DNA of 64,000 bases from Parvularculaceae bacterium (GTDB taxonomy: Bacteria; Pseudomonadota; Alphaproteobacteria; Caulobacterales; Parvularculaceae), in NCBI GenBank assembly GCA_021776475.1, contig JAJFFV010000005.1, positions 248,001 to 312,000 of the forward strand, in the 5' to 3' direction. Both the position numbers and the translations under genes were made by a program. The notes beneath the pieces were generated by a model that was not told where the DNA came from, ran no database searches, and saw nothing but the letters and a program-made list of their open reading frames with translations. Shown one piece after another: positions 1-8,281 of the stretch (position 1 is the first letter of the stretch; each line of letters starts with the position of its first letter).

Positions 1-887
1 ATCATTGCCTTGACGCTATTTATTTCACTCGGGCTGGCGATGATGTTTGCATAAGTGTCGGACCACACCACAACGGCGCGCGAGACGTCAAAGAGCTGGC
101 TGGTCACACTCAACTGATCACCGGCGAGCGCGATTGATCCGGAGAGGATGAACTCCGGACGACCCGCATTGTCATCAATTGTTGAAGCTGCTGACAGAAG
201 TGTCTCAAAGGACGTATACGGCCCATAAACAAAGACATTTTTGAACCGGCTGAGGCGGTCGATCAGTTCAACCCGGAACCCGACTGGAATTACTTCCGCC
301 AGTTCCGTATCACCGGCAAAACTGAATTGCGCAACCAACACGCGCGGCCCCGATGGCATTTGAAGTGATGGGTCAGTTTGCCTGCCAGTCATCGCAGCAC
401 TAATGAGCAGGATAACAACCACTGCAATTAATGCCAGCACTGTGAGGGGTCCGAAACGGCGGAGCCGGCCCAGTGCTGGGTGGTCGGTGGGCGCATCAGG
501 CGTAGCCGCAAATTGTGTTACAGGTGGGCTGATTTGTGCCACCTGTGGCTCTGATGGCGTCGTCCGGGTCTCAATTTTTGGGGCATATCGGCCTTTGGGA
601 ATGGTGATCAATACAGGGTCCGCGGCCCCGTCGCCGTGATAGTACGCCGCCAGCATGGCGCGCAGACGGCCCATTTGAACCCGGACGATCGGGTCGGTAT
701 TGGAATCGAAAGTCTCGTCGCGGCCCAAAACATCCTGAGCGATAATCGTGCCTAAAAGCTGCTCAGCGCGGCCTTCCAAATGCTCTTCTATGATGTATTT
801 GAGCAGCTCGGTGCTGCGTGCCGATTTCTGGAACGCTGGGCTGCCCAAAACCCGATCTAGAGCATCGCGAATAGCTGTTTTGTCCAT
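1..887 (-). CDS. Partial CDS (runs off window start): membrane protein with N-terminal winged-helix-like region, one TM segment and FlgO/TolB-like domain
   Basis: Minus-strand open frame from ATG at 887 (MDKTAIRDALDRVLGSPAFQKSARSTELLKYIIEEHLEG...) with TM (FGPLTVLALIAVVVILLISAAM) followed by RVLVAQFSFAGDTELAEVIPVGFRVELIDRLSRF; no stop before base 1. Confidence 0.65.
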   Translation of the reverse strand, partial: MDKTAIRDALDRVLGSPAFQKSARSTELLKYIIEEHLEGRAEQLLGTIIAQDVLGRDETFDSNTDPIVRVQMGRLRAMLAAYYHGDGAADPVLITIPKGRYAPKIETRTTPSEPQVAQISPPVTQFAATPDAPTDHPALGRLRRFGPLTVLALIAVVVILLISAAMTGRQTDPSLQMPSGPRVLVAQFSFAGDTELAEVIPVGFRVELIDRLSRFKNVFVYGPYTSFETLLSAASTIDDNAGRPEFILSGSIALAGDQLSVTSQLFDVSRAVVVWSDTYANIIASPSEINSVKAM

Positions 888-921
888 GAAACCCCGCACA
901 TAGTCTGACTTAACAGCTTCA

Positions 922-1046
922 TGTAACCGTTACAATATTCCCGTTATGAGTGTGTCCAACAAATATGTTCCCGTCAATAGACACTCCTGTAACTGTTACC
1001 TCCAAGGCGCCAGTAATTGTCATCAGCAACAAATGTAACGGTAAGA
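922..1046. promoter_or_regulatory. Three TGTAACNGTTACA-like palindromic sites in a divergent intergenic region
   Basis: TGTAACCGTTACA (922-934), TGTAACTGTTACC (988-1000), TGTAACGGTAAGA (1034-1046) between divergent genes starting at 887(-) and 1130(+). Confidence 0.55.
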
Positions 1047-1129
1047 TACTCCTGAAACATAACGGCCCGACCTAGAAATTCAATCAGACAGAAAGGCAGC
1101 AAGGTTTCTTAATCGTAGAAAGGGCAGAC

Positions 1130-1459
1130 ATGGTATCAACCCAACAGGCGAGTTGGTTAAAAGTTGGCAACTTCAACGTCAAACTCGAACGCACGTCCAA
1201 GCAAACACAGTCCGCCCTTGGCCTGGCATCTAGAGAAATCACTTTCCTGACCCTGCTGGCCCAAGGACACGGCCTTAAAAGCATTGCCAGAGCAATGGAA
1301 ATCTCGCCCCACACAGCTGACACCTACCGGCGACGCGTTTATGAAAAGCTCGGGGTCAACTCCGCTGCCTGCGCCGTTTTGATCGCGGTCGCTCACTATG
1401 CCGGGGCCACGATTGAATATCACGATCAGGCCGCGCCACCCTTTGACGAAGCTGCCTGA
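1130..1459 (+). CDS. Small stand-alone LuxR/GerE-type HTH regulator
   Basis: LASREITFLTLLAQGHGLKSIARAMEISPHTADTYRRRVYEKLGV is a GerE HTH signature; 109 aa. Confidence 0.8.
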   Translation: MVSTQQASWLKVGNFNVKLERTSKQTQSALGLASREITFLTLLAQGHGLKSIARAMEISPHTADTYRRRVYEKLGVNSAACAVLIAVAHYAGATIEYHDQAAPPFDEAA

Positions 1460-1468
1460 AGGAACCAA

Positions 1469-1813
1469 ATGCTGATCAAGCTGAAACGTGCTTATGAAGC
1501 GCCGGCAAGAGCCGACGGCTACCGCGTACTGGTTGAACGACTATGGCCGCGCGGCGTCAGCAAGGATGAGGCGGCCTTGGATCGCTGGCTGAAGGACATT
1601 GCCCCCAGCCCTGAGTTGCGTAATTGGTACGGTCACGATCCTGAGAAGTGGCCCGAATTTCAACAACGATACCAACGTGAACTGATGGCTAACAACGACC
1701 AGGTCGAGGTGTTGCGGGCGCTCTGTGAACAAAAGACGGTGACCTTTATCTACGCAGCGAAGGACGAAGAGCACAACAGCGCTGTTGTGCTGAAGGCATT
1801 TCTGGACGGTTAG
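1469..1813 (+). CDS. DUF488 family (YeaO-like) protein
   Basis: GYRVLVERLWPRGVSKDEAALDRWLKDIAPSPELRNWYGHDPEKWPEF motif. Confidence 0.85.
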   Translation: MLIKLKRAYEAPARADGYRVLVERLWPRGVSKDEAALDRWLKDIAPSPELRNWYGHDPEKWPEFQQRYQRELMANNDQVEVLRALCEQKTVTFIYAAKDEEHNSAVVLKAFLDG

Positions 1814-2388
1814 GCCCGTTCAGCGGCGATATGCCTGTTGATCCAGTGTTGCGCCGTGCTTCTTGCATGCCTGGCGATAGTTGGATCGCCGGTGATTTGG
1901 GCAACCGCGACTGCCCCCTCCTGAAGCAGGTTTAGTTCGATCGCCAGGCGCTCTGGTTCGGGATGTTCTGCTGCGCGGGCAAGCTCTTCAAAATATGCGA
2001 GCACAAGCTTTTTGTGCATCCTTGCTTCTTGAAACACGGGGCTGCGTTTATCGTTGAACTCACTGGAGGCGCTCATAAACGGGCATCCATAAAACTCGTC
2101 GTCATTAATCCAGTGTTCCAGAAAATCGAATGTTAAAAGGAGCCTTTGTGTCGGATCAGCCCCCCCAGCTTCGACAAACTGACGCAGCGCCGCGCGGAAT
2201 TCGGCATCTTTCTTAGCAAGCACCGCGACAATCAGGTCTTCTTTGGTCTTAAAATGACGATAGAGGGTGGTTTTGGCGATGCCAGACTCGGCGATGATCC
2301 GGTCGATCCCGACACCATTGTACCCGTGCTTGTTGAACAGGTTCGTCGCCACCTCAACAAGATGGTACTTTTTTTCTGCCCGTTTCAT
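1810..2388 (-). CDS. TetR/AcrR family transcriptional regulator
   Basis: N-terminal HTH: ATNLFNKHGYNGVGIDRIIAESGIAKTTLYRHFKTKEDLIVAVL. Confidence 0.9.
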   Translation of the reverse strand: MKRAEKKYHLVEVATNLFNKHGYNGVGIDRIIAESGIAKTTLYRHFKTKEDLIVAVLAKKDAEFRAALRQFVEAGGADPTQRLLLTFDFLEHWINDDEFYGCPFMSASSEFNDKRSPVFQEARMHKKLVLAYFEELARAAEHPEPERLAIELNLLQEGAVAVAQITGDPTIARHARSTAQHWINRHIAAERA

Positions 2389-2499
2389 AATTCAACGCCC
2401 TGAATAGAAACTGATTGGTATCGCGTATTCGTGAGGATCACCTTCTGATTTGTCAATAAATATATGTTATATAGGCACAAGATAACGTTATTTCTATAA

Positions 2500-2581
2500 A
2501 ACGATACTAATTTGTACTTTTCTATTGACAAAAATTTACACCTCCCTCAAGTTCAACTCAACGATACCGTTCTGTATCGTT
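2500..2581. promoter_or_regulatory. Putative TetR operators (AACGATAC-N6-GTATCGTT and a degenerate copy)
   Basis: Perfect 8-bp arms at 2560-2581 (AACGATAC cgttct GTATCGTT); degenerate copy with same spacing at 2500-2521 (AACGATAC taattt GTACTTTT), between divergent TetR and SPW-like genes. Confidence 0.6.
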
Positions 2582-2608
2582 TTAAATAAAATATTTGGGA
2601 GAACCGAC

Positions 2609-3055
2609 ATGATACTGCAATTCCTTTCACCAAAACATCACGGCATTCTCGATTATCTCGCAGCCGCCGGCCTGATCATATTTCCGTTTCTCCTCGGCCT
2701 AGGATCCGACGGGCTCGTCGCCCTGTTACTTTCGGTCACTGGTGGAATCGGGCTGATCACATATAGTCTGCTAACGGATTACAAATTCGGCGCTTTCAAA
2801 TTATTCTCCTACGATCTCCACCTTTTTCTTGACCTATCTGCCGCTGCCGCCTTCATTACTGCGCCGTTTGCGTTCGGGTTTGAAACGCTAACGTCAATTT
2901 ATTATTTCGTTATGGCAGCGGGTGTGATCGCAGTTGTTGCAGTAAGCAAACGGGTGCCGACCGCCAACCTGGCTGACAATATGGCATCCTCATCGGTCAA
3001 CACACCGCAAGCAGCTGTTACTACACCACCAGAAACAGACATTCCATCCGTTTAG
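2609..3055 (+). CDS. SPW-repeat-like integral membrane protein
   Basis: MILQFLSPKHHGILDYLAAAGLIIFPFLLGLG; start at 2609 preceded by ttgggaga; the upstream ORF start (2525) lies in the promoter/operator region. Confidence 0.7.
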   Translation: MILQFLSPKHHGILDYLAAAGLIIFPFLLGLGSDGLVALLLSVTGGIGLITYSLLTDYKFGAFKLFSYDLHLFLDLSAAAAFITAPFAFGFETLTSIYYFVMAAGVIAVVAVSKRVPTANLADNMASSSVNTPQAAVTTPPETDIPSV

Positions 3056-3127
3056 CTACCTGTGTCAGCCGAGCGATACAGAAACGGCTGGGTCACCGGT
3101 ATACTCCGCAGCACAAAGAGTATTGTC

Positions 3128-3448
3128 ATGAAACAATCATCAGATGACTGGGTCAGGGCGGGCAAATACAAGATCAAACTGAATCAGAATGACAAAAGCA
3201 GTATGGGCCTTTCCTCGCGGGAGTCCCAGATTCTGGGTTTGTTGGTACGGGGGTACAGCCTCAAACGCATTGCGCATGATATGGACATTTCTCCGCATAC
3301 AGCCGATACCTACAAGCGCCGCTTATATGGCAAGCTGGGTGTATCCTCGGCTGCCTGTGCCATTGTAATTGCGGTCGCCCACTATACGGGTGCCCTGATT
3401 GAATCAGTCGACACGGAAAATCGCGTAACGACAACCGGAAACGCCTAG
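3128..3448 (+). CDS. Small stand-alone LuxR/GerE-type HTH regulator, paralogue of the 1130 gene
   Basis: LSSRESQILGLLVRGYSLKRIAHDMDISPHTADTYKRRLYGKLGVSSAACAIVIAVAHYTGALIE. Confidence 0.8.
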   Translation: MKQSSDDWVRAGKYKIKLNQNDKSSMGLSSRESQILGLLVRGYSLKRIAHDMDISPHTADTYKRRLYGKLGVSSAACAIVIAVAHYTGALIESVDTENRVTTTGNA

Positions 3449-3542
3449 ATCTGTCCACGGTGGTGGCAACATAGCTGAGCCCAGATGACGGCCATCACCA
3501 GTCAGTATGGGCAATTTCCGGCACTTGGCGGAACAGGACGAG

Positions 3543-4190
3543 CTAGATTACGCCTTCCATCTCGTCGGACAGACGCTTGCCTTCCAGCATCACCCATGAC
3601 GCAAGCCAGACCGCGCCGCCGGTGATCATAATCAGCAGATCAGATAAGCTGACACCAACAACCCAGATCGCGCCGTCGGCACTGTCATGGGTCATCAGGG
3701 GGGGCATCGCCATAAGCATTACGGTCTTCAACACGCCGAAAAAGAAGATGGCTCGGCCGAAACGTGTCAGCAAATCAATCGTCTGTGTGGTGAAGAACTC
3801 ACCCATCTGAAAAAGAGAGAATAGTTTTCGAAGCTGGAACAGACCATAACTCGCCACTAGCGTAACAATCAACACCATAGCACCGCCGATGATGCGTTTG
3901 AACGGGGTCAGGTTGAATTCGATGCTGCCAAGACGAATTAGGAAAGCAATTTCTTCCTGGTCGCCGAACAGCAAGCGCAGGCAGGTCAGCGGCACTAGAA
4001 TGGCAAGAACTACTGCGACCCATTTGAGGATGCGCGAGCGCCGCTTGATACGCTGCAAATTGGCGTCCTGTGTGACAGGTGACATGTCCTTGTTTCCTGG
4101 ATAGACTTTCGCAGATAGTGTCGACGTCCCGCTCTCCATTGCGAAGTTCTCCCTGAACTTTCCCAAACGCCCGATTGGAAGTACTGCCAT
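3543..4190 (-). CDS. DUF2975-like membrane protein
   Basis: Four hydrophobic segments and LRKLFSLFQMGEFFTTQTIDLLTRFGRAIFFFGV; start uncertain. Confidence 0.6.
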   Translation of the reverse strand: MAVLPIGRLGKFRENFAMESGTSTLSAKVYPGNKDMSPVTQDANLQRIKRRSRILKWVAVVLAILVPLTCLRLLFGDQEEIAFLIRLGSIEFNLTPFKRIIGGAMVLIVTLVASYGLFQLRKLFSLFQMGEFFTTQTIDLLTRFGRAIFFFGVLKTVMLMAMPPLMTHDSADGAIWVVGVSLSDLLIMITGGAVWLASWVMLEGKRLSDEMEGVI

Positions 4191-4313
4191 AACGTATATT
4201 TGTGCGCTACGACATATTTACAAGTAAGTAATGGCGAAAAAAAGCACCGGAAGGTCACAGCGTTGCGATATCCGGTCGCCCGATTAACAGCACAGCGTCG
4301 TTAGCCGACGGGC

Positions 4314-4589
4314 CTACTGAGTAGTATTGCTGGCAAATGTCGGCAACTCTATGAGACTTTGACTGGTCTCACTGCCGCTCGCGCTGCCCGTCAGCCCGGT
4401 CATTGCCAACCAAATAAGCCCCAGCACTATCGCCGCAATGAACGCTAGATCAAAAACCCTCTTCATGATGTTTGTCATTTTTTTCTCTCCCGCAGACTTC
4501 ACGTTAACCATAAAGAAGCCGATTATATTGCTCGCCAGGCCCTTAAGCGGGTTTTCAGAGCTTACACTTTTCCCTTTGTCTTGTGCCAT
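4314..4589 (-). CDS. Small single-TM hypothetical protein
   Basis: MAQDKGKSVSSENPLKGLASNIIGFF...VFDLAFIAAIVLGLIWLAMTGL. Confidence 0.4.
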   Translation of the reverse strand: MAQDKGKSVSSENPLKGLASNIIGFFMVNVKSAGEKKMTNIMKRVFDLAFIAAIVLGLIWLAMTGLTGSASGSETSQSLIELPTFASNTTQ

Positions 4590-4686
4590 TTTTTTTACAT
4601 TTCCCTGATCTCTCACAAGGTCACGGCTGCAAGGGGCGGGCCAGTAGCGCGCGAGCAAAGGGGCGGGGATATCTTAATAAAGACGG

Positions 4687-5313
4687 TTAACAGCGAATGA
4701 AGCCGGTCGCATCAGACAAACTAGCCTGGCGTTCGCTCAAGCCGCAATACGCAATCACCTGTCTCAGGGTTTTTTCTCGCGCATACAGAAGATCATTGAA
4801 ACTCACTGACAACCAGGAAATTTCATGAGCGATCAGGTCCGTATAGGCGTTGTCATAAAGCGTTTTGGCCCCGGCAGCGCCAAATTGCAGATACCAGCCA
4901 CGGCGTTTACGTGTTTTTTCAATTGCCTCGAATGGCCGATGCATCACAAGCACATCCATATCGAACACCTGTTTCAGGTATGGCAGGCATAAGCACGCTG
5001 CAGGTGACTTTAGCAAGATCGGCATCGTCGTGTCGTCGGGCAGATGCTCAAGCATCGCTGCGTGAAATTTTTCCGCAAATTCCAGGCAGGCAGCCTGACG
5101 GGTTTCGTCAGGCATGTCTCTTATCCGCATCTCATTTTCATCGACCAGCGCGAGCATCAGATCACGAAAGGCAACGTGTTCGAATGATTCCGGTATGCGC
5201 GGATCATTGGTTTCAAAAAAAGGCCCAGGCGCTGGGATGCCGAATGCGGCAAGCGCGCCAGCAAGCGCCGTTGTTCCGCTACCATACGCCCCTGTGACAA
5301 GAATGATTCTCAT
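4687..5313 (-). CDS. Sulfotransferase-like P-loop protein
   Basis: MRIILVTGAYGSGTTALAGALAAFG P-loop; 208 aa. Confidence 0.65.
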   Translation of the reverse strand: MRIILVTGAYGSGTTALAGALAAFGIPAPGPFFETNDPRIPESFEHVAFRDLMLALVDENEMRIRDMPDETRQAACLEFAEKFHAAMLEHLPDDTTMPILLKSPAACLCLPYLKQVFDMDVLVMHRPFEAIEKTRKRRGWYLQFGAAGAKTLYDNAYTDLIAHEISWLSVSFNDLLYAREKTLRQVIAYCGLSERQASLSDATGFIRC

Positions 5314-5377
5314 AGTTTTTTTTTACGCGCTTCACGAATTTAATTCAAACATCCTGCTTCCGTGTTGACAGGTCTGG

Positions 5378-5409
5378 TTATTTATGTAACTTATTGGTTA
5401 CATAAATAA
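5378..5409. promoter_or_regulatory. 32-bp perfect-arm inverted repeat upstream of 5422 gene
   Basis: TTATTTATGTAAC-ttattg-GTTACATAAATAA, 13-bp arms; TTGACA at 5365-5370 just upstream. Confidence 0.7.
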
Positions 5410-5421
5410 TGAGGGAACAAC

Positions 5422-5859
5422 ATGTCTCAAACACAAACCTCATCCGTACCCATGTGGTTCTGGATAGTCAGTGGCATCGCGCTTGTATGGAACGCTATCG
5501 GCGCTCTTCAATATTTCGCTTTCGTCACGATCACCGAGGAAGCGCTTGCCGCTCTACCAGCGGCAGAACGGGCGCTGTATGAAAACGTCGCGCCGTGGGC
5601 GACCGCTGCTTTTGCGATTGCGACCTTTGGTGGTGTTGTGGGCTGCCTTCTTTTGCTGTTGCGCAAGTCGCTCGCATTCACGGTGCTGATTGTCTCGCTT
5701 GTGGCCGTCCTTGTACAACAGATCCGCAATCTGGCGTTGACGAACTTCATCGAGGTCTATGGCCCCGGTGTGTTGTTGCCGTTTTTACTTGTCACCATCA
5801 TTAGTGTCTTCCTTGTCTGGTTTGCCCGGATGGCGAAAGGCAAAGGTTGGATTAGGTGA
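5422..5859 (+). CDS. Four-TM membrane protein, function unknown
   Basis: 145-aa ORF with several TM segments; gaggga RBS upstream. Confidence 0.7.
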   Translation: MSQTQTSSVPMWFWIVSGIALVWNAIGALQYFAFVTITEEALAALPAAERALYENVAPWATAAFAIATFGGVVGCLLLLLRKSLAFTVLIVSLVAVLVQQIRNLALTNFIEVYGPGVLLPFLLVTIISVFLVWFARMAKGKGWIR

Positions 5860-6028
5860 CAGGATCATAAGGCGGCCTCACTTGTGCTTCTCGCCCGCGC
5901 CCGTAAAACGTCAGATAATCGTGCGACCGTGAAAAATTGAAAGGTAAATCAGTCTCCTGATTGTGATCAGATCAGCGTATACAGCCGAACGTGACGGTGA
6001 GACCATGCGGCGCATCACCGGAGTGCTC

Positions 6029-6625
6029 ATGATGAACAAATTGACGTCGCTCGTTACCCTCGCGATTGTTTCTCTTACCGCCTGCACCAGCGGGCCTGCG
6101 GCGTTCGATCAGGCATCGGTCTCCAATGATCTTAGTTTTGCTGCTTATGATGCCATCTATATCGCGCCGGTGATTGTGGACCGAGATCTCGAAAAGCGTC
6201 TCTCCACCAGGTTTATTGAACCGACATCTCTGTTCGACCGGGAAGGAAAATGCGCGCTAACAAAGGTCGAACTCTCCAGTCTGGTTGATGACTTTCACGA
6301 TCTGCTGGTCAGCGAGGTCGGCAAGTCATCCCGCATTTCAACGGTAGCATCTGGTGACAACATCCTCGCCGTTTCGGCGATCCTGACCGATTTTGATCCC
6401 TGCAGCTCATCTGCCGCCAGTGCATCGTTCGTGCTGACCGACAATGGCGACGTCCTCGCGACGTTGCGCGACAGTTATCACGCGCCAACAAATTTATCCT
6501 ATCGGTCCGATCAGACCGGTGATCCGTTCTTTACACGGGAGCCAGCAACCTTTCGCGGACAGAATATCCACGCTGCTTTCCGCAAATGGAGCCGCAATCT
6601 TGCGCTAACGATTTCGGACTCTTGA
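6029..6625 (+). CDS. Putative lipoprotein
   Basis: MMNKLTSLVTLAIVSLTACTSGPAAF lipobox-like signal peptide. Confidence 0.6.
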   Translation: MMNKLTSLVTLAIVSLTACTSGPAAFDQASVSNDLSFAAYDAIYIAPVIVDRDLEKRLSTRFIEPTSLFDREGKCALTKVELSSLVDDFHDLLVSEVGKSSRISTVASGDNILAVSAILTDFDPCSSSAASASFVLTDNGDVLATLRDSYHAPTNLSYRSDQTGDPFFTREPATFRGQNIHAAFRKWSRNLALTISDS

Positions 6626-7002
6626 TTCGGACAGATACCTTTTTTTTCCCTCCCGCCGGTGCCGCTCTTTTATCAATCTATCAATTTTCATCAATTCGTT
6701 CTTCAAATACTTGCTGTGCTGTGCAAATTTAACTTGTTCATTGCACGCCAAGAATCCCGGAGGCGATCACCTGGCTCCTGCGACTAAAGGCTATAGCAGT
6801 TTGCCCCTCAGAATCCATTTGCTTCAATAGACGGTTCGGGAAACCAGATATGGCTTCCAGCAAGTGTTGGGTATAGATTTCTCGGGTATCCTGCCCGATG
6901 TTTCAAGCAAGTGTCCGACCACCCCCGTTAAGTATTTGTTAACCATAATTGACACTTAAATGGAGCCGGTAATAGCGCGAGATGGCGTCAGGAGAGACCG
7001 TT

Positions 7003-7179
7003 ATGGAACGCATGGATTACACCAACGGCACCCCATTCTGGGAAGGATCCCGCTCCCTCGACGCGGGCACAGAGGCAAAGCGCGGTGGCCTCTCCAAAAC
7101 CATCAGTATCAGCATTGTCCTCACCGGCATCGCCCTCGTTGCGACACTGATTTACGCCCTGGGCGGGTTAGCCGGTTAG
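7003..7179 (+). CDS. Small single-TM protein (58 aa)
   Basis: MERMDYTNGTPFWEGSRSLDAGTEAKRGGLSKTISISIVLTGIALVATLIYALGGLAG; GGAGAG RBS at 6991-6996. Confidence 0.55.
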   Translation: MERMDYTNGTPFWEGSRSLDAGTEAKRGGLSKTISISIVLTGIALVATLIYALGGLAG

Positions 7180-7570
7180 TGGCCATAATCAGCAGTCTAC
7201 TGAGTAAATTCAAAGACCAGAACCAAGTGAGGGTTTACGCAGGTATTGAAGACTCAGGAGATGGGTGATTGAAATTGATCCCCAGCAGATCCATTTTTTT
7301 TGCCAAAACCCGGCCCCCTAAAATGGCAATCTGCTTTTTACCAAGCGCGATGCGGGCAATGATCATCAGGAAGAAAAATAAAAGCGCAGGTCGAGGCTCG
7401 CGCACTGCGGCATCGTGAGGATGCTGCTGGGTTTGAGTGCCGTGGTTGGCGCGCTGGCAGGCTGACCCTCACGGGCACCGCGCCCCTCCCGTGCCGGGGC
7501 ACAACAAGCCCCCCCGAGCCCTTGCCCCCGCGCGTCCTGTCTCACCCGCGACCCTGAGACAAGCAGTTCA

Positions 7571-7600
7571 GATACCGGTGGATGGTTCCACACCGGTATC
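7571..7600. repeat. Strong inverted repeat/hairpin
   Basis: GATACCGGTG-gatggttcca-CACCGGTATC, 10-bp perfect arms; no T-tract follows. Confidence 0.7.
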
Positions 7601-7654
7601 GCAAAGAAATTCCAGGCCATTAAATTACAGAAAAACAATGACTTATAAAAAATC

Positions 7655-7722
7655 GTGAGTGAATGCTCACTATTTTGTTGACGCCGGCAAAAAGCGCCCC
7701 TAAGGTCTGAGCAAGCGCTCAC
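7655..7722. promoter_or_regulatory. Promoter flanked by two 16-bp operator-like palindromes
   Basis: GTGAGTGAATGCTCAC (7655-7670) and CTGAGCAAGCGCTCAC (7707-7722) flank TTGACG-N17-TAAGGT. Confidence 0.7.
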
Positions 7723-7816
7723 TTACACGAACTTCAGGGAAACTGAGGTGGCAAGGGAGAGCCACCGGAAGCTGGTGTGACGTGTGCGCGAGCAGTTTAA
7801 AAAGGCAGAAAGACCG

Positions 7817-7978
7817 ATGACACACAATTCATTTTTACAATCAGGCCTTTACAGCCAGATGAATGGAGGCGCGTTCCGCGAGGAAAAACCCAGCAATCCT
7901 GCGGCCGTTGGCGTGACCGGGTTGCTCGTCTTGATCACGTTGATAGCGCTCGGTAATCTGATCATTTCCGCCATTTGA
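7817..7978 (+). CDS. Small single-TM protein (53 aa)
   Basis: MTHNSFLQSGLYSQMNGGAFREEKPSNPAAVGVTGLLVLITLIALGNLIISAI; own promoter and downstream terminator. Confidence 0.6.
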   Translation: MTHNSFLQSGLYSQMNGGAFREEKPSNPAAVGVTGLLVLITLIALGNLIISAI

Positions 7979-8100
7979 AGAATTCGAAACCGGTTCTCCG
8001 AACCGTCCCCTTCCATTTCGGGTCCTGATCGCCGTTCCCTTGCTGCCTGCCCTGGCAGCTCCTGACAGGGCCCCGGAAGGGGGCGTGCCCTCCTAAACTG

Positions 8101-8128
8101 CCCCGCCCTCACCGGCGGGGCTTTTTTT
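8101..8128 (+). terminator. Rho-independent terminator
   Basis: CCCCGCCctcaccGGCGGGGCTTTTTTT. Confidence 0.85.
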
Positions 8129-8281
8129 GCCGCTCAGCCATGACGTCAGCATTGCCCCGACTGGATAAAATTGGCAATCTATGGGCTGGCTTCCGGCTAG
8201 CTCATCGCTTTTGCGTGAGTGGCTGCAGCAAACGCCAGAGTCTGAACCCAAACCATTTGCTGAGAAAAAAGGTAAGCCGGC

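Noticed and set aside
2525-2608. Upstream extension of the SPW-like ORF
   Set aside because: Contains the putative operator/promoter; 2609 has an RBS and fits the family N-terminus.
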